NCBI GenBank assembly: GCA_030651305.1
Contig: JAUSCI010000022.1
Coordinates: 1 to 64,000 of the forward strand
Source of the DNA: Sulfuritalea sp.
GTDB taxonomy: Bacteria > Pseudomonadota > Gammaproteobacteria > Burkholderiales > Rhodocyclaceae
Direction of reading: 5' to 3'
DNA length: 64,000 bases
The translations under genes were made by a program, and so were the position numbers. Positions 56,351 to 64,000 of the stretch are shown piece by piece. The notes below the pieces were generated by a model, which saw nothing but the letters and a program-made list of their open reading frames with translations, did not search any database and was not told where the DNA came from. The first letter of the stretch is position 1. Every line of letters begins with the position of its first letter.

Positions 56351-57637
56351 ATGCAAATTACCGGCATGTTGTACGGCGCTCGCCTGCTGCAATTCGTCGG
56401 CTTCCCCGCCAGCGAGGTGCTCGGTCCCGCGGCCAGCGAAGACGAGATCAAGGCCCTGATCGACCGCCACGGCCAGATTTTCATCAAGCCGGTGTTCAAG
56501 GGCGGCGTCGGCAAGAAGGGCAAGGCCGGCCTGCTCGGGCGCGCCAGGGATCTGAAGACGGCGCTTGCCGAAAAGGAACGCCTGTACTTCGTCGAGCACC
56601 GCGTCGGCCACACCGTGGCCAAGGCCAACGGCGTCAGCTTCGAAGGCGGCGTGCCGGCGGGGCACGAGGTGTATTTCTCGATCACCGATTCGACCCGCTT
56701 CCGCGCGCCGACCATGACGCTCACGCATCACGGCGGCATGGACATTGAAGAACTGGACAAGACCCAGATTGCGCAGGTGCCCTTCGATCCGCTGACCGGC
56801 CTCAAGGCCTTCGTCGTCGCCAATGCGCTGACCGCGCTGGGCGCGCCGCGGCAGATCATCTCGCCCCTGGTGCAGCACCTGCCCAAGTTGTGGGAGCTGT
56901 ACCACGACTACGGCATGACCACCCTGGAACTCAACCCGATCCGCATGCGCGAGGACAAGAATGGTCGCATGACGCCGGTGGCCTGCGACTTCAAGTGCGG
57001 CTTCGACCGCGATGATCCGCGCTGGCGGCGCCTGAACCTGCCGGCTAGCCTGTTCGCCGTCGACTACTCCGACTTCGAGCAGGAGATCAACCAGTTGCGC
57101 ACCTACCAGGGCCAGAGCGACGTCTACGTGATCAACGCCGGCGGCACCATCCTGGCGCCGACTTTCGGCGGCGGCGCCAACTCGCTGGTCACCGAGATGC
57201 TCGGCGATGACGCGATCATCTCGTCGGACTTCGGCGGCAATCCGCCCTACGAGAAGATGAAGGAAGTGGCGCGAATCTGCTTCAAGCACTGGATCAAGCA
57301 AAGCAACGTGCTGTTCATCATCGGCGGCAAGTCGAACAACACCGACATCTTCGAGACCTTCCGCGCCATGGCCGATGCGCTGCGCGAGCATTTCAGCCGC
57401 CACGGACCGACGCCGCTCTACGTGGTGATCGGTCGCGGCGGGCCGAACCTGGTGCGCGGCTTCGGTGCAATCCGCGACACGCTCGATGCGTTGGGCCTGC
57501 CCTACCGCTTCTTCGGCTTCGACTCGGACATGAGCGAGGTCGTGCTGCATGCCAAACAGGTCGATACCTGGATGAAGAGCGGCGGCCGCGAGCAGGTCGC
57601 GGCCCGGCTCGGTATTGCTGCTCGTCAGGAGGCATGA
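56351..57637 (+). CDS. ATP-citrate lyase-like small subunit (ATP-grasp)
   Basis: A 428-residue ATP-grasp protein related to the AclB/SucC type subunit of ATP-citrate lyase and acyl-CoA synthetases. It begins MQITGMLYGARLLQFVGFPA, has the nucleotide-binding loop QIFIKPVFKGGVGKKGKAG (42-60), ELNPIRMREDKNGR (metal-ligand Glu and Asn), and a second Rossmann-like half with VINAGGTILAPTFGGGANSL and FIIGGKSNNTDIFET that matches the citrate-binding half. It lies one base before the large-subunit ATG and both are surely one operon. GATGGGAA precedes the ATG. The substrate may be citrate or a related acid; only the fold is certain. Confidence 0.8.
   Translation: MQITGMLYGARLLQFVGFPASEVLGPAASEDEIKALIDRHGQIFIKPVFKGGVGKKGKAGLLGRARDLKTALAEKERLYFVEHRVGHTVAKANGVSFEGGVPAGHEVYFSITDSTRFRAPTMTLTHHGGMDIEELDKTQIAQVPFDPLTGLKAFVVANALTALGAPRQIISPLVQHLPKLWELYHDYGMTTLELNPIRMREDKNGRMTPVACDFKCGFDRDDPRWRRLNLPASLFAVDYSDFEQEINQLRTYQGQSDVYVINAGGTILAPTFGGGANSLVTEMLGDDAIISSDFGGNPPYEKMKEVARICFKHWIKQSNVLFIIGGKSNNTDIFETFRAMADALREHFSRHGPTPLYVVIGRGGPNLVRGFGAIRDTLDALGLPYRFFGFDSDMSEVVLHAKQVDTWMKSGGREQVAARLGIAARQEA
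57145..57165 (+). repeat. Possible weak dispersed motif copy in the small-subunit gene
   Basis: ACCATCCTGGCGCCGACTTT followed by C. Only the 3' half (GCGCCGACTTTC) matches, so this may be chance. Confidence 0.2.
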
Positions 57638-57638
57638 C

Positions 57639-60338
57639 ATGTACAAGCAAGGCGTAGGCGATTTCAAATATTTCGTCGGCATCAGCTCGCTGGCCCAGGT
57701 GGCGACGCTCGAGGACCGGGTCTGCGTGCTCAACATCCTCGGCGGCGAGTCGAGCGACGTGACGCCGGTGGGCCACGTCTATTCCGGCGGCAACGTGGTG
57801 TTCGGCACCGCGCCGGGCAAACGCGGCCAGGTGCTGGAAACGGCGCTGGGCAATGTTCCCGTCTACAACAACGTGCTGGAAGGTATCAACGACGGCCATC
57901 GCTTCAACTGCGGCGTGATCTACCTGCCGCCGGCGGCGGCGCGCGATGGCGTGGTCGAGCTGATCCGCGTCAATCCCGAGCTGAAGAAGATCTTCATCGT
58001 TACCGAAAAGCTCGCCGTGCATGACTCGCGCGAGATCCGCGCCATGGGCCAGGCCAACGGCGTCGACATCTTCGGCGGCAACAGCCTGGGTGTGGCCGAT
58101 GCCTGGAACCAGGTGCGCATCGGCGGCGCGCTGGGCGGTGACCATCCCGAGGAAGCCTTGCGCCGCGGCTCGATCGCGATCTTCTCCAACTCGGGCAACT
58201 TCACCACGACCATTGCCACCTACCTGCGCATGGCCGGCTGGGGTACGACCAGTTCGATCTCCTGCGGCAAGGATGTCTACATCCACTTCGCCGCCCCCGA
58301 GTTCGCCTTCGCGCTGTCCAACGATGCGCGCAGCAAGGCGGCGGTGCTCTATGTCGAGCCGGGTGGTTACTACGAACTCGACGCCGAGTTCACCAAGCCG
58401 GTGGTGGCCTGCGTGGTCGGCCGCTGGAAGTCCAAACTGACCCGCTCGGTCGGGCATGCCGGCGCCATGGCCGGTGGCGCCGACGACGCTGCCAGCAAGG
58501 AGCGCTGGTTCATGGAGAAGTTCGGCGTCGATGGCATCTTCACGCCGGAGCACCCGGTGTATTCGGCCAAGGGCGCGCTGGTGACCAACATCGCCCACAT
58601 CCCGGCCGCGCTGACCGCGGTGATGCGCGAGAATGCCTGCCGCCCCGACTTCGCCGTCGAGGGCAACCTTGCGCTCAAACCCTGGTTCGGCGCCAGTCAC
58701 GGGCTGAGCTTGCCGCCGGCGCTCGACCTGCCCGTGGTCGAAGCCACCGCGCCCTACAACGCACAGATTGCGGCGCTGAATCGGCAAATCGGCGCGGTGT
58801 TGCCGCGGCAGTCGATGAAGGATGCTTCGGGCGCCTCGCAGATGGACGCCAGGACCCAGGTGACGAGTCTGTACGGGGTCTCGATGCTCGATGCCGCGCA
58901 GTACCCGCTGGAAGCCAATGTCAGTCTGGCGCTGCTGCACGAGCCCGGCGGCGAGAACGACCGGCGTCTGATCAATGTCGCCATCGGCGCCGGCCTCAAC
59001 CTGCACGGCCATCCGGCGCTGGCGGCGGCGCAGGCCACGCGCGAGGCCGGCAACGCGCCCAACAGCGTGCTGGCTGCCGCGGCCAGCATCCTCGGGCCGC
59101 GCTGTCAGGGTCAGGCACGCCAAGCGGCACGTGCGCTGATCGACGGCTTCGCGGCGGCGGGCGTGACCGACGCGCTGGATGAAGATTTCGACCTGAGCCG
59201 GATCATGATCGACCAGCCCGACCTGTTCGTCAGCGACGCAGCCGACACTCGCGCCGAGGCGATGCTTGCCGGCCTGACGGCGCGCGGCGCCAAGTCGGTC
59301 TTCGTGCGCTACCTGCTATCCCTGCCCGGCCATCCGACCGAGGATGCCGTACTCGCCGCGATCACCACCACGCTGGCCTGGGGACCACTGATGCGCAAGC
59401 GCGTCTCGCGCCTGACGGCCGAGAGCCTGCCCTGGTGGATGCGTTTGTTCGGCGCGCTGATCGGCGCTTCGGTGACAGCCGATCAGCACCAGCCCGAGAG
59501 TTTTTGCCGTATCACCACAGCCGACATTCTGCAGCAGCGGCCGCTCAGCGAAGTGGCTTTTGTCGCGCTGCTCGGCCTGGCGCCGCAGCCGGCCGACCTG
59601 TTCTCCTTCCAGATGCTGATGGGATTGCTGCTGAGCAACGGCCCGGGCACGATCTCGGCGCAGGGAGCGAAGGGCGCGGTAGCCGCCGACGGTCCGGAAG
59701 ACCCGGAGCGGGTGCAACTCAACAAAGGCCTCACCGGCTTTCTGACGCACTCCGGCTACGCCCATGGTGGCAATGGCTACGAGGGCATCGCCTTCCTGAT
59801 CGAGCAGTTCAAGGACACGGGCCTGGTCGATCCGGGCGATCCGCATCACGGCATCGATCTGAAGGCGCTGGCATCGAAGTATGTCGAGGCCTATGCCCGC
59901 TACAAGTCGGGCAAGAAGAGCAGCGGCAGCCTCGACATCCAGAAGATTCCCGGCGTCAACCATCCGGTATTCAAGGACATGCCGGTCAATCACGATCCGC
60001 GCGAAGTCTTCATCCGCAAGCTGCTGGCCGGGCGCCAGGAATACAACGTCTTCCACGAGTTCTACGGGGTGCTGGTGCAGACCCTGTTCGAGGCCGGCGT
60101 ATCGCGCAATGTGTACTGCGTCAACATCGACGCGGTGATTGCCGCGCTGTTGTTGAAGATGCTGTGGCAGCCCTATCGCAGCGGCGAATACTCGGGCAGC
60201 GCGCTGGAGACCGCGGCATTCACGGTCTTCCTCTATCCCCGCATGCTGGGCTGCGCCGCGGAGATCGACGATCACATGAATCGGGGCCGCAACATGGACA
60301 CGCGCACTCCGGCATCGCAGTGCCGCTTTGTCGCCTGA
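57639..60338 (+). CDS. Oversized ATP-citrate lyase-like large subunit
   Basis: An 899-residue protein. Residues about 1-345 are a SucD-like CoA-binding and ligase part, with SNSGNFTTTIATYL and phosphohistidine H273 (SVGHAGAMAGG). Residues about 530-899 resemble the citrate synthase/citryl-CoA lyase domain and keep its three catalytic positions: H709 (SGYAHGGNGYEG), H775 (PGVNHPVFKD) and D831 (VNIDAVIAALL). Classical AclA is near 600 residues. The additional part, about 400-525, looks like a second, degenerate citrate-synthase-type module (NVSLALLHEPGGENDRRLIN; ASILGPRCQGQARQAARALI). AGGAGG precedes the ATG. Expected reaction: acid + ATP + CoA to acyl-CoA, then cleavage to acetyl-CoA and oxaloacetate or analogues. 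Confidence 0.8.
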   Translation: MYKQGVGDFKYFVGISSLAQVATLEDRVCVLNILGGESSDVTPVGHVYSGGNVVFGTAPGKRGQVLETALGNVPVYNNVLEGINDGHRFNCGVIYLPPAAARDGVVELIRVNPELKKIFIVTEKLAVHDSREIRAMGQANGVDIFGGNSLGVADAWNQVRIGGALGGDHPEEALRRGSIAIFSNSGNFTTTIATYLRMAGWGTTSSISCGKDVYIHFAAPEFAFALSNDARSKAAVLYVEPGGYYELDAEFTKPVVACVVGRWKSKLTRSVGHAGAMAGGADDAASKERWFMEKFGVDGIFTPEHPVYSAKGALVTNIAHIPAALTAVMRENACRPDFAVEGNLALKPWFGASHGLSLPPALDLPVVEATAPYNAQIAALNRQIGAVLPRQSMKDASGASQMDARTQVTSLYGVSMLDAAQYPLEANVSLALLHEPGGENDRRLINVAIGAGLNLHGHPALAAAQATREAGNAPNSVLAAAASILGPRCQGQARQAARALIDGFAAAGVTDALDEDFDLSRIMIDQPDLFVSDAADTRAEAMLAGLTARGAKSVFVRYLLSLPGHPTEDAVLAAITTTLAWGPLMRKRVSRLTAESLPWWMRLFGALIGASVTADQHQPESFCRITTADILQQRPLSEVAFVALLGLAPQPADLFSFQMLMGLLLSNGPGTISAQGAKGAVAADGPEDPERVQLNKGLTGFLTHSGYAHGGNGYEGIAFLIEQFKDTGLVDPGDPHHGIDLKALASKYVEAYARYKSGKKSSGSLDIQKIPGVNHPVFKDMPVNHDPREVFIRKLLAGRQEYNVFHEFYGVLVQTLFEAGVSRNVYCVNIDAVIAALLLKMLWQPYRSGEYSGSALETAAFTVFLYPRMLGCAAEIDDHMNRGRNMDTRTPASQCRFVA

Positions 60339-60356
60339 CGCTTCACGCTCAGGCAT

Positions 60357-60374
60357 CGAAAGCGAATCGAAAGG
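60357..60374 (+). promoter_or_regulatory. Shared 18-base upstream box, copy 2
   Basis: CGAAAGCGAATCGAAAGG, identical to the box at 56245-56262. It lies 108 bases ahead of the porin ATG and is followed after ten bases by TCTTTAATT. It suggests that lyase and porin-ABC genes have separate promoters under one regulator. Confidence 0.65.
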
Positions 60375-60481
60375 ACCATCGTCTTTAATTCACGCTGTCA
60401 TGGCGACGAAGCGGGACTGCCGCCATGCATACCAAATCCAGGCCCGCGCGAATCGGGCGCCACCGCATGAAAGGAAGAGAC

Positions 60482-61840
60482 ATGAAAAGAACCAAGCTGC
60501 ACTTTGCCCTGGCTGGCTGCTTTGCCGCCGCGGCATTCGCCACGACGCCGGCTTTTGCCGACGCCACCGACGACTTGCGCGCCGAGTTGAAGGCCCAGCG
60601 AGCGCGCCTGGAAGCCCTGGAGAAAAAGCTGGATGCGGCAACCCGGGAAGTCGCCACCGTCAAGGAAACGGCGGTCAAGGCGGCCGCGTCACCATCCGGC
60701 GGCGGTTTGCCCAAGGGCTTCAGCATCTACGGCATTGCCGATGCCGGCGTTGAATTCGGCGATTACGGCCAGGGCAGCAAGACCCGCGTCCAGAGCGGCC
60801 TCGGTTCCGCCAGTCGCATCGGCTTCAAGGGCGAGCGCAAGTTCGGCGACGACCTCGCGGCCTACTTTCAACTCGAAGCCGGCGTGTCCTTCGACAACGG
60901 CCAGAACACCGGGCATTCGAGCAACATCAGCAATCCCGGCCCGGCCACGGATTCCGCCGCGGCGCCGAACACCACCGGGGTGGCGATCTTTTCGCGCAAC
61001 ACCTTTGTCGGCTTGAAAGGCAAGTTCGGCGACATGCGTTTCGGCCGCGATTACGCGCCGATCTACTCGATCACCAGCCCCACCGATCCCTTCACCATCG
61101 GCGGCGCGACGGCCTTTCGTCTCTGGTCAAGTGCCGGGGTCAGCCGCTTCGATAACGGCGTCTTCTATTCCTCGCCGCTGCTGGGCGGCGTTCAAGCCAA
61201 GCTGGCTTACTCGGCGGGCATGGAAAACAACAGCACCGCAAATGTCGGCGTCACCGGCGGCGGCGCCACCAATGCCAATGCCGGGCTCGGTCCCAAGGAC
61301 GAAGGCAAGGGCTGGAGCGGCAGCCTCAGCTACAAGCAGGGCGGTCTGTTCGTCGCCGGCGGCTATCTGGCCTTCCAGCGCCAGGGCACGGTTACCGCCC
61401 CGGCCACCGAAAACATCCGCCGCACTTCACGCAACCTGGGCGCCAGCTACGACTTCAAGGTGGCCAAGGTTTACGGCCACTACCTGCATGGCGAGGACAC
61501 CCAGTCCGGCGCCGCCACCACCAAGTCGCTCGACCGCAACATCTGGTGGCTGGGCGTGGCGGTTCCCTTCCAGAACAAGCACACCGTGCGCGCCGTCTAT
61601 GCCCACCTCGACGACCGTCTGGCCACCAACCGCGATTCGACCCATCTCGGCGCCGGTTACGAATACGCGCTGGACAAGGAGACCGATCTCTACGCCTACT
61701 ATGCACGGGTGAGCAACCAGAACGGCGGCACCAACTCGCTGTGCGCCGGCGGCACCTGTCAGGGCTTCGACTCCGGTTCCGGCTTGCCCGCCAACTTCTC
61801 GCCCAAATCGCTGATGCTGGGCGCGCGCTACCGCTTCTGA
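60482..61840 (+). CDS. Gram-negative trimeric porin
   Basis: A 452-residue outer-membrane porin of the Gram_neg/Burkholderia type. The signal peptide is cut after ATTPAFA. A coiled-coil stretch (LRAELKAQRARLEALEKKLD) precedes the barrel (FSIYGIADAGVEFGDYGQGS; FVGLKGKFGDMRFGRDYAPI), which ends with the phenylalanine LGARYRF needed for insertion. The N-terminal coiled coil is unusual for such porins. GGAAGAG precedes the ATG. It probably lets the substrate of the neighbouring ABC importer cross the outer membrane. Confidence 0.93.
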   Translation: MKRTKLHFALAGCFAAAAFATTPAFADATDDLRAELKAQRARLEALEKKLDAATREVATVKETAVKAAASPSGGGLPKGFSIYGIADAGVEFGDYGQGSKTRVQSGLGSASRIGFKGERKFGDDLAAYFQLEAGVSFDNGQNTGHSSNISNPGPATDSAAAPNTTGVAIFSRNTFVGLKGKFGDMRFGRDYAPIYSITSPTDPFTIGGATAFRLWSSAGVSRFDNGVFYSSPLLGGVQAKLAYSAGMENNSTANVGVTGGGATNANAGLGPKDEGKGWSGSLSYKQGGLFVAGGYLAFQRQGTVTAPATENIRRTSRNLGASYDFKVAKVYGHYLHGEDTQSGAATTKSLDRNIWWLGVAVPFQNKHTVRAVYAHLDDRLATNRDSTHLGAGYEYALDKETDLYAYYARVSNQNGGTNSLCAGGTCQGFDSGSGLPANFSPKSLMLGARYRF

Positions 61841-61919
61841 TTCGTTTCACAATAGATCCCGGGAGCGCCGGCAAGCGTCGGCTCGCTCGCGGGAGTCCAC
61901 CAGTCATCGAGGAGAAATC

Positions 61920-63017
61920 ATGAAATCCGTTCGTCATCTTGCCCTGGCGCTGTGCGCCTGGGCTGCCCTGCCGCTGGCACACGCCCAGGCGCCTGCCGGC
62001 TATCCCTCCGACTACGCGGCGCTTGTTGCTGCCGCCAAACAGGAGGGCAAGGTGCGCATCTACGCCGCCACCGACACCGCTGCCGCAAACCCGCTGATCA
62101 AGGACTTCGAGGCGCTTTATCCGGGCGTCAAGGTCGAGTACAGCGACATGAATACCACCGAACTGTACAACCGGGTGATCAGCGAAAAGGCTGCCGGCGG
62201 CACCTCCGGCGACGTTTTCTGGAGCTCGTCGATGGACCTCCAGATCAAGCTGGTGAACGATGGTTTCGCCTTGACCTACAAGTCACCCGAGGCGAGCAAG
62301 CTGCCTGACTGGGCGGTCTGGCGCAACGAGGGCTACGGCACCACCTACGAGCCCATCGTTTTCATCTACAACAAGCGCCTGCTGAAGCCCGAGGAAGTCC
62401 CGCAAAGCCACGGCGACCTGGCGAAAGTTCTGGCCGCCAATCCGGAACGCTTCAAGGGCAAGCTCACCTCCTACGACATCGAGAAATCCGGTGTCGGCTT
62501 TCTCCTGATTACCCAGGACGCCAGCCTCAATCCGGCCTTCTGGGACATGGCCAAGGCCATCGGCGCCGCCAGTCCGCGTTTCCAGTCGAGCAGCGGCACC
62601 ATGATGGAGCGGGTCGGTTCCGGCGAGAACTTGCTGGGCTTCAACCTGATCGGCTCCTACGCCTTGCAACGGGCGAAGAAGGACCCCGGCATCGGCGTCG
62701 TCATGCCAAAGGACTACACGCTGGTGATGTCGCGCATCATGTTCATCACCAAGACCGCGCAGAATCCCAACGCGGCCAAGCTGTGGCTCGACTACATCCT
62801 GTCCAGGCGCGGCCAGACGGTCATTGCCAACCAGTCCGGGCTGGGCTCGATTCGTGCCGACGTCGAAGGCGAGCTGACGGCCCACGGCCTGGCCAGGACC
62901 CTGGGCAATGCCTTGAAGCCGATCCAGGTCGGACCGGGCCTGCTGACCTATCTCGACCAGGCCAAGCGCCTGGAATTCATCAAGCAGTGGCAGCAAACCG
63001 CCGCGGCCCGCAAGTAG
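61920..63017 (+). CDS. ABC transporter substrate-binding protein, ferric-iron type
   Basis: A 365-residue periplasmic binding protein with signal peptide (LALALCAWAALPLAHAQA). It is an AfuA/FbpA-type fold: EGKVRIYAATDTAAANPLIK, TTELYNRVISEKAAGGTSGD and VVMPKDYTLVMSRIMFI. Related proteins bind ferric iron, phosphonates, thiamine or carboxylates; the ligand is unknown. GAGGAGAAATC precedes the ATG. It follows the porin by 79 bases and precedes the permease by 12. Confidence 0.92.
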   Translation: MKSVRHLALALCAWAALPLAHAQAPAGYPSDYAALVAAAKQEGKVRIYAATDTAAANPLIKDFEALYPGVKVEYSDMNTTELYNRVISEKAAGGTSGDVFWSSSMDLQIKLVNDGFALTYKSPEASKLPDWAVWRNEGYGTTYEPIVFIYNKRLLKPEEVPQSHGDLAKVLAANPERFKGKLTSYDIEKSGVGFLLITQDASLNPAFWDMAKAIGAASPRFQSSSGTMMERVGSGENLLGFNLIGSYALQRAKKDPGIGVVMPKDYTLVMSRIMFITKTAQNPNAAKLWLDYILSRRGQTVIANQSGLGSIRADVEGELTAHGLARTLGNALKPIQVGPGLLTYLDQAKRLEFIKQWQQTAAARK

Positions 63018-63029
63018 GATTCGAGGATC

Positions 63030-64000
63030 ATGAGCAGCGTCGCTGCAACGGTGCCGGCCGCGGCAGGGGGTTTCCCCGGCCGGCAGTGGTCGCGGGGCAT
63101 GGTGATCAGCCTTACGGCGCTGGCGGTGCTGGCGCCGATCCTGCTGATTCTCTACCAGAGCCTGCTCGACGCGCCCTTTTTCGACCAGGCGGCGAAGCCC
63201 GGATTCGGTGCCTACCGTTTCATTTTCGACGACCCCGACTTCTGGTCGGCGGCGAAGAACTCCTGCTTCATCGCGGTTGGCATGGCGCTGATCGCCGTGC
63301 CGCTGGGCGCCGCCCTGGCCTTCCTCATGGTGCGTACTGATTTGCCGGGGCAGCGCTGGCTGGAGCCGCTGCTGCTGATCCCGGTCTTTGTCTCGCCGAT
63401 GGTGCTGTCCTTCGGCTACGTGGTTGCCGCCGGGCCGGTGGGCTTCTATTCCGTATGGTTTTCAGACCTGTTTGGCGGGGTGCCCTGGAACGTCTATTCG
63501 CTGACCAGCATCGCCGTGATCGCCGGCCTGACCCACGTACCCCACGTCTATCTCTACGCTTCGGCGGCGTTGAAGAATCTCGGCTCCGACGTCGAGGAAG
63601 CGGCGCGCATGAGCGGCGCCAGTCCCCTGCGCGTGGCGCTCGACGTCAGCCTGCCGATGGTGATGCCGGCCCTGCTGTACTCCGCCGTGCTGGTCTTTTT
63701 CCTCGGCTTCGAAATCTTCGGCCTGGCCCTGGTGCTGGGCGATCCGGAAGGCCACTTGGTACTCGCCACCTATCTCTACAAACTGACCAACAAGCTCGGC
63801 ACGCCCTCCTATCACCTGATGGCGGCGGTGGCCGTGTGCATCATCGCCGTTACGGTGCCGCTGGTGATGCTGCAGCGCCACCTGATGAAGAACGCCGCCA
63901 AGTACGTTTCGGTGAAAGGCAAGGCCGGCCGCCAGCGACCCCTGCCGCTCGGGGCCTGGCGCTGGCTGGCGGCGGCGCTGATCGCCGGCTGGCTCGTCGT
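63030..64000 (+). CDS. Iron-type ABC transporter permease, partial
   Basis: The first 323 residues of a permease that runs out of the window. Hydrophobic helices start at VISLTALAVLAPILLILYQS. The EAA loop DVEEAARMSGASPLRVALDV contacts the ATPase. A second half starts near GAWRWLAAALIAGWL, so it is probably a fused two-module permease of the FbpB/AfuB class. The ATPase gene should follow outside the window. GAGGATC precedes the ATG at 63030. Confidence 0.92.
   Translation, partial: MSSVAATVPAAAGGFPGRQWSRGMVISLTALAVLAPILLILYQSLLDAPFFDQAAKPGFGAYRFIFDDPDFWSAAKNSCFIAVGMALIAVPLGAALAFLMVRTDLPGQRWLEPLLLIPVFVSPMVLSFGYVVAAGPVGFYSVWFSDLFGGVPWNVYSLTSIAVIAGLTHVPHVYLYASAALKNLGSDVEEAARMSGASPLRVALDVSLPMVMPALLYSAVLVFFLGFEIFGLALVLGDPEGHLVLATYLYKLTNKLGTPSYHLMAAVAVCIIAVTVPLVMLQRHLMKNAAKYVSVKGKAGRQRPLPLGAWRWLAAALIAGWLV

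Noticed and set aside
57145-57165. Weak copy of the dispersed motif in the lyase small-subunit gene
   Set aside because: Only the last 12 bases match; listed with low confidence and not used as main evidence.
54782-57736. A 984-codon open frame antisense to the two-component and lyase genes
   Set aside because: Codon-shadow of high-GC genes on the other strand: His/Arg/Gln-rich, no family resemblance, and the plus-strand frames are clear conserved proteins.

Overview
The window is a stretch of high-GC chromosome from a Gram-negative bacterium, most likely a betaproteobacterium of the Rhodocyclales/Nitrosomonadales type. This assignment is inferred from the style of the housekeeping proteins, the Gram_neg porin, the lone CAU-anticodon tRNA behind rpoD, and the TctDE-like and TAXI-TRAP modules. 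It was not tested by any search. Core genes are dense, often overlapping by 4-30 bases. One accessory patch (about 31.4-36.8 kb) looks different in gene content and base composition.

Layout. 0-6.5 kb: edge of an ISNCY-like insertion sequence, a GlcG/HbpS protein, a cysteine-less glutaredoxin-like protein, a PlsB/PlsC-type acyltransferase, a radical SAM enzyme, a DnaQ-like exonuclease fused to a GIY-YIG nuclease, a patatin lipoprotein and a small winged-helix protein. 6.6-11.7 kb (minus): the macromolecular-synthesis operon rpsU-yqeY-dnaG-rpoD with a clear sigma70 promoter, followed by tRNA(CAU). 11.7-19.5 kb: MurG-like glycosyltransferase, tsaD, a two-domain cNMP-binding protein, bacteriohemerythrin, plsY, folB, ybaK, a DUF1223 protein, xerD (carrying an in-frame palindromic repeat) and ogt. 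19.5-25.4 kb: M48 protease plus DUF898 pair, then a TAXI-TRAP uptake operon with DUF1850. 25.5-31.4 kb: SulP-STAS-cNMP transporter, DUF2927, CoA-transferase and DUF4139 proteins. 31.5-34.9 kb: six small minus-strand accessory genes with two attC-like palindromes and a MITE-like element. 35.1-36.8 kb: an intact IS1182-type element. 36.9-43.6 kb: proA, holA (internally shortened), lptE, leuS and a FecR-SPOR protein. 43.8-52.5 kb: UvrD/Rep helicase, enol-lactonase-like hydrolase, HD-GYP-like protein, an SDR/aminotransferase/flippase group and a DUF4143 ATPase. 52.6-54.1 kb: DUF488 and a ParA-like ATPase.

54.1-64.0 kb is the most interesting functional block. It holds a TctDE-like two-component system, a two-subunit enzyme related to ATP-citrate lyase with an oversized large subunit, a trimeric porin, and the start of an ABC importer (binding protein and permease, cut by the window end). 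An identical 18-base sequence lies upstream of both the lyase genes and the porin gene. My working model, an inference, is a sensor-controlled module that takes up a tricarboxylate or related acid and cleaves it through its CoA thioester.

A second hidden layer is a dispersed motif of about 23 bases (CGCCGT, two variable bases, CGCCAGCGCCGACT). It recurs at about a dozen places between 13.8 and 57.2 kb, in several reading frames, on both strands, and as an inverted pair in one intergenic region.
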